Source: CAYZTD01 sp964638155 | GTDB taxonomy: Archaea; Thermoplasmatota; E2; DHVEG-1 | Length of the DNA: 64,000 bases | Reading direction: 5' to 3' | Assembly: GCA_964638155.1 (NCBI GenBank) | Contig: CAZWYI010000009.1 | Coordinates: 1 to 64,000, forward strand | Shown here: in pieces, positions 44,001 to 51,121 of the stretch | Numbering within the stretch: the stretch's first letter is position 1 | Layout: every line of letters begins with the position of its first letter | Program-made: the position numbers and the translations under genes | The notes under the pieces: generated by a model | Told to the model about the DNA's origin: nothing | Database searches by the model: none | Seen by the model: the letters and a program-made list of their open reading frames with translations, nothing else

Positions 44001-45018
44001 TGAAGGTTGGGCTGCAGTTGATCCGATTTCAAGTATTAACTCTTATCCTAATAGAACTATTAAAAAGCTTGCAATTGGAGATATGCTTTTTACATTAGAC
44101 GGCTGGATAGAAATAAAATCAATTGAATACCATCCTGGAAGGTTGATAACTTACACTTTAAACCTAGAAGAAAATAATCAATTTTTTGCAAATAATGTAT
44201 TAGTCAGTAATGCAGAGTTTGCGTGTGAAGATGGTACAGATAAATGTTTCCTTGGTGGAACAAAAATTAAAATGGCTGATGGGACACTAAAAAGTATTGA
44301 AGATGTAAAAGTTGGAGATAAAATAGAAACATATGATGAATTGTCTGAAGAATTTACAACCGATGAAATCGTTGATGTATACCATTATACAGCAGATACT
44401 CTAAAATATATTGGTAATTACTATCTAAAAATTAACGAAAAGATACTAGTTACTCCAGATCATCCATTATACATTAACAATGAATGGAAACTAGCAGAAG
44501 ATTTGGAGATAGGAGATGTCCTAACAAGTGGAGAAAACATTTATTCTATCGAAGAAATTCACGATCCTGTAAAAACATATAACCTTCATACAAAAACATA
44601 TCATAATTACATAGTTGTATATGGAGATGAAGATCAATATGTTATAGCTCATAATGCAGATGATTACTATGTCGGTGGAAACGAAGAAGAAAGTGTCGAT
44701 TCTGATGATTATCAGTCACTTATTTTAGACTGGAGAAAGGCACAAGCTCTAAAAAAACTTGATTATAATACAGTTAAAAACAGCATATTTGCATCAGATT
44801 ATGATTTTATAATAAAGATAAAATCTCTTGATGGAGATGAAACCTATCTAGATTATCCATCAGAAGAAGATTTATCTATATCCTTAGATCAAGCAGATTA
44901 TGTGAGCATACAAAAAGTAAATGCATTACTATGCGATCCAAACTCATACGAGTATTCACGATCCAGTGAAACCTACTATTTCTATGACTATGTAACACTT
45001 GAATTAAAGGTGTTATAA
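41092..45018 (+). CDS. Pilin-like surface protein carrying five tandem Hint domains
   Basis: A 1308-residue protein. The N-terminal pilin-like helix (RRAVSNQLIIPASVGIFILI) is followed by an FN3-like domain (about residues 120-215) and two PKD domains (VRIRVNWGDGTESDS; VRFRFNWGDSTGSS; about 220-410). Five Hint domains follow, starting at Cys 421, 581, 737, 893 and 1052. Each has TxxH (TNDHPLY, TFDHPYY, TEEHPVY, TCDHPLY, TPDHPLY), and the ends are SN-T, HN-K, HN-K, SN-A and HN-A. Linkers of 9-13 mostly acidic residues separate them. A 120-residue C-terminal domain closes the protein. There is no endonuclease. The ends resemble bacterial intein-like (BIL) domains: Thr may allow splicing, while Lys or Ala would favour cleavage. 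It has its own promoter and an oligo-T terminator. Confidence 0.9.
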   Translation: MTLRKIIKDRRAVSNQLIIPASVGIFILIILAALTNTVTMNHLEEPVVEKKLIDQENQKIMNFLTDQGVSSDGSDQWYADILKVIPSEPESVGLKMNSDDLSFDIAELTDSETQHINQAPYAPSNPFPADNEGSASTDSVLMWDCDDPDIEDFGDAITYTIYIGENNLPSSPTASDFTTAEYDFTLEEGKTYKWKVVAKDSCGLETEGPVWTFSTTAPPANNDPELSPLSNDEIGRNIDGTYTFSATDDDGDNVRIRVNWGDGTESDSGWIAEGSNYQVTNKWLSEDLFNVQVSVTDANSARDSGDFDVNVVNNPPNIGGIHAPPELGVYQEYDSFASWALDPNEDQVRFRFNWGDSTGSSWCDYVDSEEWSYPFSHSWSSTGTYTITVFSEDEYGRQDTDTTSISITTDDNDRLPQQPCCFPAGTKISMADGSYKNIENIKSGDIVLSYDLEKDRYVTASVSNKIIREREAVYDINDGLLSPTNDHPLYVRKSDGRLGWAAVDPTKSKVAYKNRDCMSLELGDKIFNGAEWINVELIECKPGLITTYTFTVSKYHVYFANGILVSNTVDCDPNIWEDDECFVAGTLISMSDGSYKPIETIVVGDTVLSYNFDKDVLEGKKVIKTISPYHDDIVEFVFSNSVFSRHTFDHPYYVLGKGWSSFRPSWTKRRYNIDTEKIEIGDIVFTDKGEKVQLVEINTLNMGLTKTYNFYVEENHNYYADGILVHNKDDEGNAWSCFPSGTMISMADGSYKAIENVDIGDSVLSYDFGRGRNIAANVLELEAPIRDHMCRLIFDDGSDLELTEEHPVYTRDGWKSIDPTSTLEENPNLNVGKLIIGDSVLFSDSEYQEIVNIERWEEIIQTYNLKSVEGYHNFYADGILVHNKDADEDTRCCFPAGTLITLSNNNTVPIEKIRRGHRVLSYDFEKGNLVSSKVKSTLMPVREGVYDINDGLLSPTCDHPLYVYKPDIEYEGWAAVDPISSINSYPNRTIKKLAIGDMLFTLDGWIEIKSIEYHPGRLITYTLNLEENNQFFANNVLVSNAEFACEDGTDKCFLGGTKIKMADGTLKSIEDVKVGDKIETYDELSEEFTTDEIVDVYHYTADTLKYIGNYYLKINEKILVTPDHPLYINNEWKLAEDLEIGDVLTSGENIYSIEEIHDPVKTYNLHTKTYHNYIVVYGDEDQYVIAHNADDYYVGGNEEESVDSDDYQSLILDWRKAQALKKLDYNTVKNSIFASDYDFIIKIKSLDGDETYLDYPSEEDLSISLDQADYVSIQKVNALLCDPNSYEYSRSSETYYFYDYVTLELKVL
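42352..44655 (+). other. Array of five Hint (intein-like) domains
   Basis: The domains lie at 42352-42792, 42832-43272, 43300-43740, 43768-44211 and 44245-44655. Four are about 147 residues and the last about 137. Domains 2 and 3 share the near-identical ending TATGCTGACGGAATCCTAGT, and domain 1 shares a 78-bp block with Hint 1 of the other gene. These are signs of recombination inside and between arrays. Confidence 0.9.
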
Positions 45019-45023
45019 ACTCA

Positions 45024-45039
45024 ATTTTTTTCTTTTTTT
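45024..45039 (+). terminator. Oligo-T terminator after the five-Hint gene
   Basis: T7-C-T7 begins 6 bases after the stop codon, an archaeal T-tract terminator. Confidence 0.6.
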
Positions 45040-45145
45040 ACATTTAAAATGTAAATTAAAAATTCAATAATTTTATTTAGAACAGCTTAATATGATTATC
45101 TTAAAAACTGAATTTTAACAATTCTGTTAATAACAGGAATCTAAT

Positions 45146-45451
45146 ATGAAGAATAATAAAAAAGTACAAAGAAAAATTGCTAAAGAAAGAATTCAAAAAC
45201 TTTTTTTACTTGCTGAAAAAAAAGCAAAAAACAATAATTTCAATCTTGCAGATAGATATGTAAAAATTGCAAGAAAAATCTCTATGAAATATCTTGTGCC
45301 AATTCCTAAAGAATATAAAAAAAGATTCTGTAAACACTGCTATTATTATCTTCTACCTTCAGTAAATTCAACCGTTAGAATAAAAAATGGTAAAATTATT
45401 ATTTTTTGTAAAAACTGTAAAAAATACACGAGGATCCCCTATAGAAAATAA
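45146..45451 (+). CDS. rnp4: Ribonuclease P protein component 4 (Rpp21 homologue)
   Basis: A 101-residue protein. The helical N-terminus (KKVQRKIAKERIQKLFLLAE, then ADRYVKIARKISMKYLVPIP) and the zinc ribbon (CKHC, CKNC; residues about 60-90) match archaeal Rnp4/Rpr2. This is a subunit of RNase P that matures tRNA 5' ends together with the RNA component. It lies upstream of eS19 in the classic archaeal cluster. Confidence 0.93.
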   Translation: MKNNKKVQRKIAKERIQKLFLLAEKKAKNNNFNLADRYVKIARKISMKYLVPIPKEYKKRFCKHCYYYLLPSVNSTVRIKNGKIIIFCKNCKKYTRIPYRK

Positions 45452-45536
45452 TTATAAATCTGTTCCGTTATTTTTATATATAGTATCACTTATTAGCCTA
45501 ATCTAATCTTTATATATTATATGGAGTAAAATTGTT

Positions 45537-45959
45537 ATGACTACGGTTTATGAAGTACCAGCAAAAGAATTCATAGATGAAATATCAAAAAAACTAAAAA
45601 AAGATGATAATATCAAAATCCCTGAAGAAAATATATACTCAAAAACAGGTGTAAATAGAGAAAACTCGCCTAAACAAAAAAACTGGTGGTATACACGTTG
45701 CGCATCAATCTTGAGAAAAATATATATCAATGATACAATAGGCGTTGAGCGGCTAAGAACTGAATACAGCGGGAGACTAAACCGCGGCTCAAAACCACAT
45801 AAAACACGCCCTGGTAGCGGATCAATTATTAGGCGAGCAGTTCAACAACTAGAAAAAGCTGGATACATAAGTAAGGTAAAAGGAAAAGGACGCATGCTTA
45901 CATCAAAGGGCCGTTCTTTTATGGATAACACTGCACATGATTTATCAAAAAAATTATAA
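45537..45959 (+). CDS. rps19e: Small ribosomal subunit protein eS19
   Basis: A 140-residue protein with the eS19 signature (KQKNWWYTRCASILRKIYIN, then RGSKPHKTRPGSGSIIRRAV). It forms the head of the 30S subunit and is needed for 16S maturation. Complete in length. It heads the run eS19-PDCD5-eL39-eL31-aIF6. Confidence 0.96.
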   Translation: MTTVYEVPAKEFIDEISKKLKKDDNIKIPEENIYSKTGVNRENSPKQKNWWYTRCASILRKIYINDTIGVERLRTEYSGRLNRGSKPHKTRPGSGSIIRRAVQQLEKAGYISKVKGKGRMLTSKGRSFMDNTAHDLSKKL

Positions 45960-46012
45960 AATAATTACCCTAAGTTTAAAATATCACAAAAAACTATAGT
46001 TTGATTGAAAAT

Positions 46013-46348
46013 ATGGATGAAAAACTTGAAGAACTAAAGAAAAAAAAGTTACAAGAACTACAAAATCAAGCTAACCTTCAGGAAAACGTTGAAGGCCAAA
46101 ATGCACAAAGAGACGAATATGAAAAACAAAAAAAGATGATCTTAATAAGTGCTCTTACACCAAAGGCAAGAGAGCGCCTTGGAAATATCAAGGTTGCAAG
46201 ACCAGAAATCGCAGAGAATATAGAAAAGCAGCTTATAATGCTAGTTCAAAGTGGAAGACTTAAAAATAAAATAAATGATAAACAACTTCGGGAATTACTT
46301 TTCCGGATGATTCCTAAAAAAAGAGATATTAAGATTAAAAGAAAATAA
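46013..46348 (+). CDS. PDCD5-like DNA-binding protein
   Basis: 111 residues from ATG 46013; a TTG four codons upstream is a weaker alternative. The helical N-terminus 'MDEKLEELKKKKLQELQNQA' and the core 'ALTPKARERLGNIKVARPEI' with 'LRELLFRMIP' are the PDCD5/TFAR19 (COG2118) pattern. It is a three-helix-bundle nucleic-acid-binding protein, usually encoded between eS19 and eL39 as here. The precise cellular role in archaea is not settled. Confidence 0.93.
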   Translation: MDEKLEELKKKKLQELQNQANLQENVEGQNAQRDEYEKQKKMILISALTPKARERLGNIKVARPEIAENIEKQLIMLVQSGRLKNKINDKQLRELLFRMIPKKRDIKIKRK

Positions 46349-46366
46349 GAGAAAGGTAGTAAAAAT

Positions 46367-46525
46367 ATGTCAACTCACAAACCATTAAGTAAAAAAATTA
46401 GGCTTAACAAGGCAACAAAAAGCAACAGGCGTGTTCCAGCTTGGATTATGATAAAAACAAACAGACGTTTCACTCGTCATCCAAAGACACGTAACTGGCG
46501 TAGAAACAAACTTAAAAAAAGCTAA
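46367..46525 (+). CDS. rpl39e: Large ribosomal subunit protein eL39
   Basis: A 52-residue protein read from ATG 46367 (AAAGGT upstream). 'MSTHKPLSKKIRLNKATKSN', 'RRVPAWIMIKT' and 'RHPKTRNWRRNKLKK' are canonical for eL39, which lines the exit tunnel. It is 18 bases ahead of the eL31 gene. Confidence 0.97.
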   Translation: MSTHKPLSKKIRLNKATKSNRRVPAWIMIKTNRRFTRHPKTRNWRRNKLKKS

Positions 46526-46543
46526 AACGAAGGGTAGTAGAAT

Positions 46544-47230
46544 ATGGCAGAAGAATTGGAAAGAGTATTTGTAATACCACTTAAAAACAAAAATTTTAGA
46601 TCAACAATGGCAGCTCCCACTGCTATAAAAAGAGTGAAAAAATATCTAACAAAACATATGAAAGTAGAGGAAAAAAATATATGGATTGATAGTTCACTTA
46701 ATCAAAAAATATGGAGTAAAGGTAAATATAGGATGCCTAAAAAAATAAGGGTTAAAGCTGTTAAATTTGATGACGGTATAGTTGAAGCCTATATTCCTGA
46801 ACTTGAATTTAAAAAATCACGTAGAGAAATACTACGTGAGGAAAAAGAAAAGAAAGCACCTATTCTTAGAAGAGAAGAAGAACTTGAAGAAGATGAAGCT
46901 GAAGCGGGTGCTGATGATTATGAAATTGCACCAGCTGCTGACGGAGATGTGAAAATCAAAAAGAAAAAACATAAAGAAGAAAAAACTGAAGAAAAACCTA
47001 AGGAAACTAAGAAAAAAGAAGAAAAGAAAGAAGAAAAGAAAGAAGAAAAGAAAGAAAAAAAGTCAAAAGAGAAAAAACAAGAGAAAACAAAAGAAAAATC
47101 TAAGAGAAAATCAAAAGAAAAACCTAAAAAGAAATCTAAATCAAAAAAGACCGATAAAACAAAAAAAACTAGTTCTAAAAAGAAAAAACCAGGTAAAAAA
47201 ACTTCTTCTAAGAAAGAAAAATCAAAATAA
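46544..47230 (+). CDS. rpl31e: Ribosomal protein eL31 with long Lys/Glu-rich C-terminal extension
   Basis: A 228-residue protein. Residues 1-86 are eL31 (ELERVFVIPLKNKNFRS, then AIKRVKKYLTKHMKV and KVKAVKFDDGIVEAYIPE), the complete usual length. The remaining 140 residues are an acidic then lysine-rich low-complexity tail (KKEEKKEEKK...). Its DNA contains short AAAGAAGAAAAG repeats (47010-47060). eL31 lies at the tunnel exit, so the tail could bind nascent chains, RNA or the membrane. The tail is atypical for eL31. Confidence 0.93.
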   Translation: MAEELERVFVIPLKNKNFRSTMAAPTAIKRVKKYLTKHMKVEEKNIWIDSSLNQKIWSKGKYRMPKKIRVKAVKFDDGIVEAYIPELEFKKSRREILREEKEKKAPILRREEELEEDEAEAGADDYEIAPAADGDVKIKKKKHKEEKTEEKPKETKKKEEKKEEKKEEKKEKKSKEKKQEKTKEKSKRKSKEKPKKKSKSKKTDKTKKTSSKKKKPGKKTSSKKEKSK

Positions 47231-47231
47231 A

Positions 47232-47250
47232 TTTTCTTTCTCTTTTTATT
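47232..47250 (+). terminator. T-rich terminator after eL31
   Basis: The stretch TTTTCTTTCTCTTTTTATT directly follows the eL31 stop codon. Confidence 0.45.
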
Positions 47251-47419
47251 TATTCAACTCTTTACAAAGTTAAACATAAGCTTTTAAAATCTAATTTGAT
47301 AATAAGATTTATAACATGTAATTAATTCCTGTTTAAAAATAAGTTAAAGAAATCAGGTTAAATAAATATATCAAGGGGGAAAAATAAGTATTAATGAACC
47401 AGAAACCAGATTTGAATTA

Positions 47420-48070
47420 ATGGATTTTAATGAAAATCCAAATGTTGGTGTGTATTGCAGAGCAAATGATAAGGTAGGTTTTATTCAAAAAAACCTTACT
47501 AAAAAGGATAAAAATAGAGTTACCACTGTTTTAGATGTTGATCTTATTGAGCTTAGTATATCTGATTCTTCTATTATAGGTAGTCTTCTTACTATGAATT
47601 CCACTGGTGCTGTTGTTTGTAATTTTATTGATAAAATATCCTTTGATTTAATTAAAAAACAGGGTATTGACCTTTGTGTAATTTCTGACAAATATAATGC
47701 AGCTGGTAATGATATTTTAGTAAATGATAAAGGGTGTCTTGTACATCCTGATATAAAGGACAAATCAATTAAAAAAATTGAAGAAACATTAAATGTACCA
47801 GCATGCAAGGGAACTATTGGTGGTCTTAAAACCGTTGGAATGGCTGCTGCTGTAACTAATAAAGGTCTTTTATGTCATCCAAAAGTTACTTCTGAAGAAA
47901 AAAAACTCTTAAAAAAAGTGTTTGATGTTCCTGTTATGATTGGTACTGTAAACCATGGAAGCCCTGTTATTGGAAGCGGTCTAGTTGCAAATAACAATGG
48001 AGCAGTTATTGGTAACCTTACTACTGGTATTGAGATGGGCAGAATTGAAGAAGCGTTAGGATTTTTATAA
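47420..48070 (+). CDS. eif6: Translation initiation factor aIF6
   Basis: A 216-residue protein: 'NPNVGVYCRANDKVGFIQKN', 'ELSISDSSIIGSLLTMNSTG', 'AAGNDILVNDKGCLVHPDI', 'TIGGLKTVGMAAAVTNKGLL' and 'GTVNHGSPVIGSGLVANNNG' give the pentein-fold repeats of IF6. It binds the large subunit and prevents premature joining. The start is uncertain: ATG 47420 has no Shine-Dalgarno and sits in TAATG, overlapping the stop of a 7-codon frame that begins at ATG 47393. The only strong ribosome-binding site (GGGGG, 47375-47379) lies 40 bases upstream, and the frame is open from there without a standard start. Confidence 0.94.
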   Translation: MDFNENPNVGVYCRANDKVGFIQKNLTKKDKNRVTTVLDVDLIELSISDSSIIGSLLTMNSTGAVVCNFIDKISFDLIKKQGIDLCVISDKYNAAGNDILVNDKGCLVHPDIKDKSIKKIEETLNVPACKGTIGGLKTVGMAAAVTNKGLLCHPKVTSEEKKLLKKVFDVPVMIGTVNHGSPVIGSGLVANNNGAVIGNLTTGIEMGRIEEALGFL

Positions 48071-48170
48071 ATAATAAACTGTTTTTTATAAAAATATTAT
48101 TAATATATCACAAAATTTATAAACTATTGTTATATTATTAAATTGTAATTATAATATTGCGGTTGATAAT

Positions 48171-48551
48171 ATGACAAAATATAATTATAAAGAATTCAGT
48201 CCAAAAGATAAAAAGATAATAAAAGTCTTTACAGACTTAGGGATGCCTAGAAACCTTGCTAAAACTCTTATGTATATTTCAGATGCTGAGGAATGCAGAT
48301 CCGCAGAAATTGAAAGAAATGCAAACCTTAGACAGCCTGAAGTAAGCGTTGCAATGCAGGAATTACAGAGAAGAGGCTGGGTTTCAAAAAAGGACTTAAA
48401 AAAGAAAGGTAAAGGCCGCCCAGTTCATTTATACAGATTAAAAGAACCAATAAATGATATTATTGAAGATTTTGAAAGTCAAAAAACACAAGAGATAAAT
48501 CACATAAAAAAAGATTTAGATGAACTAAAAAATCTTATAGAAAGTAGATAA
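48171..48551 (+). CDS. Archaeal HTH regulator (COG3355-type)
   Basis: A 126-residue protein. The winged-helix part (KVFTDLGMPRNLAKTLMYIS, RSAEIERNANLRQPEVSVAM, QELQRRGWVSKKDLKKKGKG) ends with a C-terminal coiled coil (EINHIKKDLDELKNLIESR). This is the design of small dimeric TrmB/MarR-like archaeal regulators. A TATA-like TTATATTATTAAAT lies about 35 bases upstream. Target unknown. Confidence 0.75.
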   Translation: MTKYNYKEFSPKDKKIIKVFTDLGMPRNLAKTLMYISDAEECRSAEIERNANLRQPEVSVAMQELQRRGWVSKKDLKKKGKGRPVHLYRLKEPINDIIEDFESQKTQEINHIKKDLDELKNLIESR

Positions 48552-48662
48552 TCAAAATATCATTTATTATCAATTTTAATGTAACTATCCTTATTATAAC
48601 AATAAAAATTTAAATATCTGATTTTATTTCTTTTAACATATGTTAAAGAGGGATAGGAGCAG

Positions 48663-50023
48663 GTGAAAGATAAATATAAATTTTTTTCAATTGCAATTGT
48701 AATTTTTCTACTAATTATATTTGGAATATTTGTTTATACAAATAAACCAGTATCAAAAAATATAGAAGACCCTGAAATTTTTGAAAAAATGTAGTCGTTG
48801 AATTTTTTTATGGTGAAGAATGCCCAACCTGTAAACCATACAAACCAATTATAAATGAAACTGAAAAAGAATACAAAAATAATGAAAATGTAACAATAAT
48901 CTGGAAGCCATCTGATCCAGGCATACACGAAGCTAATTTTTCAAAATGGCGTAGCTACAATTTTATAAGTTGGCCTTCTGTAGTAATTAAAAACGCAACT
49001 TTTTTTAATGAATCAAAAGAGGGTTATCAAAAATATATTACTCTATTAGATGGAGATGAATATTATAAAACCTGGGATTTTGAATATGATATTTACAAAT
49101 TAACTTTTAAAAATATTACAAAATATATAGAGTGTCACTTAACTGGAAATTACAGTGATGATTCAAAAAATAATAAAAATGTTTCAGCTCCATCAGAGGT
49201 AAATACTATATTTGGAGAAATAAATCTAAAAGAGTTTTCTCTACCTGTTTTAACAATTATTTTGGGTGCAATTGATAGTGTAAATACATGTTCTTTTTTT
49301 GTATTATTATTTTTATTAAGTATTTTAATACATACTAAATCTAGAAAAAAAATGTTTTTAATCGGTAGTATCTTCATATTTTTCTCAGGTTTTATTTATT
49401 TTCTACTGATGGTTGCAATACTTTCAACCATACAGCTGATCGAATTAAGTATTATTTTTATATTAGCAGGAATAGTAGCAATAGCGTTTGGTGCTTTAAA
49501 TATAAAGGATTTCTTTTATTTTAAAAAAGGACCAACCGCAAGTATTCCAGAAGGTAAAAAACCAAAAATATATAAACAGATGAGAAAGGTTGTAAAAATC
49601 AGTTCAATTCCCTCATTAATTGCTGCAACAATAATACTTGCTATAAGTGTTAATAATGTCGAACTTTTATGTTCATTTAATCTGCCTTTAATTTATACAA
49701 GTATAATTCTATCATACGATCTTTCTTTTATAGAATATTATACGTTTATACTCTTTTATAACATTGTCTATGTTATTCCACTGATTCTAATAGTATCAGG
49801 ATTAATAATTACTTTGGGTAGATGGAAACTAAGTGAATTCCAGGGTAGAGTATTAAAATTATTTTCAGGTCTTATGCTATTTTTCTTAGGTGAAACTTTA
49901 CTTATATATCCAACAATTTTAGAGGATGTATTTATAGCATTATTTATCCTTTTGATCTGTGTTGTTTCTACTTTTATTATAAGTTTTATTTGGAAGATTG
50001 GAGAAAAATCACAGACCACTTAA
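48663..50023 (+). CDS. Thioredoxin-CcdA/DsbD-like membrane protein, split by a frameshift
   Basis: GTG 48663 (AGGAGCAG upstream) opens a frame with a signal or membrane helix (SIAIVIFLLIIFGIFVY), ended by TAG at 48792-48794. Adding one A to the six-A run at 48784-48789 joins it to 'NVVVEFFYGEECPTCKPYKP' (thioredoxin CxxC) and 'WRSYNFISWPSVVIKN', and then to a membrane part from about 49250: 'LGAIDSVNTCSFFVLLFLLS' and five more hydrophobic helices, as in CcdA/DsbD-type electron carriers. The restored protein has about 453 residues. It would pass electrons across the membrane to disulfide exchange partners outside, fitting the cysteine-rich surface proteins here. A cysteine follows Asn-Thr where CcdA usually has Asn-Pro-Cys. 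Confidence 0.75.
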
Positions 50024-50112
50024 AAATTTATTTTAACATTTTGAAATTTTAACAGAATACTCTTATATATCATTTTTTTCAGAGTTTTATAACAATTGGG
50101 AGTTTGATAAAG

Positions 50113-50388
50113 ATGAAAGAATATAAAGAAGAGATATATGAAAATCCTTCTCTTTTAGAAGTATTTAGACAAGGCGATAGAGTAAAACAAGTCTATTATG
50201 ATCCAAATGGTTATGAGCGAATATATTCAGGTACTATTGTAAATATTAAAAAACATTGTATGGCCATCCATTGGGATTATGTTAATGGCAATCCTAGTTC
50301 AGATATGCGTGAGATTTATTGTGTTTTTCACATAAGTGAAGTATTTAATGGAGATGAATACTACTCGCCTATTACTAAAGAAGAATAG
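50113..50388 (+). CDS. Small conserved-looking protein of unknown function
   Basis: 91 residues from ATG 50113; GGGAG lies 11 bases upstream. Beta-rich: 'RQGDRVKQVYYDPNGYERIY', then 'GTIVNIKKHCMAIHWDYVNG' suggests an SH3-like or KOW-like small barrel. The N-terminus is charged. No family recognised. It lies beside the toxin-antitoxin pair but on the opposite strand. Confidence 0.5.
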   Translation: MKEYKEEIYENPSLLEVFRQGDRVKQVYYDPNGYERIYSGTIVNIKKHCMAIHWDYVNGNPSSDMREIYCVFHISEVFNGDEYYSPITKEE

Positions 50389-50411
50389 TAATCTTCGAAA
50401 TTTTAAAAACA

Positions 50412-50699
50412 TTAGAATCCATATTTTTTATGAGCATTACCTATAGGTAAAATTTCTGCGATACGGACCTGTTTTTCCCCTTCTAATATTGAATAAAAAA
50501 CTGTCCATGTTCTACCTATATGCATACGATAACGCTTTTTTCCTCTTATTGGTAGTTTTTCTTTATCTCCAGTCCCTCTACCCGGGTAAGGATTATCCTC
50601 TAATTTTTTTAGATTTTTAATAATAATTTTAGAAGTTTTCTTATCCATATAAGAAATTATTTCTTTGATTTCAGGCGTAATAAAAACCTTATATTTCAT
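50412..50699 (-). CDS. RelE/ParE-family toxin
   Basis: A 95-residue protein: 'KYKVFITPEIKEIISYM', 'KNLKKLEDNPYPGRGTGDKE', 'KKRYRMHIGRTWTVFYSIL' and 'VRIAEILPIGNAHKKYGF' are the RelE/YoeB-like fold elements, with the catalytic Arg/Tyr region in YRMHIGR and a C-terminal His-Lys-Tyr. It would cleave mRNA at the ribosome. It overlaps the antitoxin gene by 11 bases, giving coupled translation. Intact, unlike the toxin at 23.3 kb. Confidence 0.82.
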   Translation of the reverse strand: MKYKVFITPEIKEIISYMDKKTSKIIIKNLKKLEDNPYPGRGTGDKEKLPIRGKKRYRMHIGRTWTVFYSILEGEKQVRIAEILPIGNAHKKYGF

Positions 50700-50883
50700 C
50701 TAAAGCCACTAGATCTTCTTCTTTACTTTTTTCAACTTTTTCCATTTTTTTCATAAGGTTTATTCTATGATAGATTTTTAACATTTTTCTAAGCAAGCTA
50801 TCATATGTTTCGCCTGCTTCTTTGGTTTTTCCTAATTCCTTCCAAACTGTTTCAGATACAGGAATATGCTTTGTCATTGTCAT
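50689..50883 (-). CDS. Antitoxin (VapB/RelB-like)
   Basis: A 64-residue protein with 'KHIPVSETVWKELGKTKEAG' and 'YDSLLRKMLKIYHRIN', a DUF7557-like antitoxin DNA-binding domain, and a charged C-terminal helix (KVEKSKEEDLVALDEI) to mask the toxin. It is the first gene of the pair. The start codon lies 8 bp from a 9-bp tandem repeat that also contains TATA elements, so expression is probably autorepressed there. Confidence 0.72.
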   Translation of the reverse strand: MTMTKHIPVSETVWKELGKTKEAGETYDSLLRKMLKIYHRINLMKKMEKVEKSKEEDLVALDEI

Positions 50884-50890
50884 GTTAAAT

Positions 50891-50917
50891 ATTTATAATA
50901 TTTATAATATTTAAAAT
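50891..50917 (-). promoter_or_regulatory. Three 9-bp tandem repeats (ATTTATAAT) in the toxin-antitoxin promoter
   Basis: ATTTATAAT occurs at 50891-50899 and 50900-50908, with ATTTAAAAT at 50909-50917. It lies just upstream of the antitoxin start (minus strand). It may combine TATA box and antitoxin binding sites. Confidence 0.5.
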
Positions 50918-51121
50918 TTATGTTATGGTTCTATACATGAGTATATTAAATCAGTAAATGTCAATATCTAAAAAATGATTTTTTCATAAATTTATTGATG
51001 TTATTCTTAAAAATTAGTTTTTTACAAAAAATAAAACCGATTGGCATCAAAAAGTAACTTTTATAAGTTAAAATTAATTGACCCCTTACAATATATAGAA
51101 TAATTTGGGGTTAATTAGTTC

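Noticed and set aside
32267..44655. Hint domains taken as ordinary mobile inteins
   Set aside because: Each domain is only 130-150 residues with no room for a homing endonuclease, they occur in tandem, and the host protein is a surface pilin instead of an essential enzyme. BIL-like Hint domains fit better.
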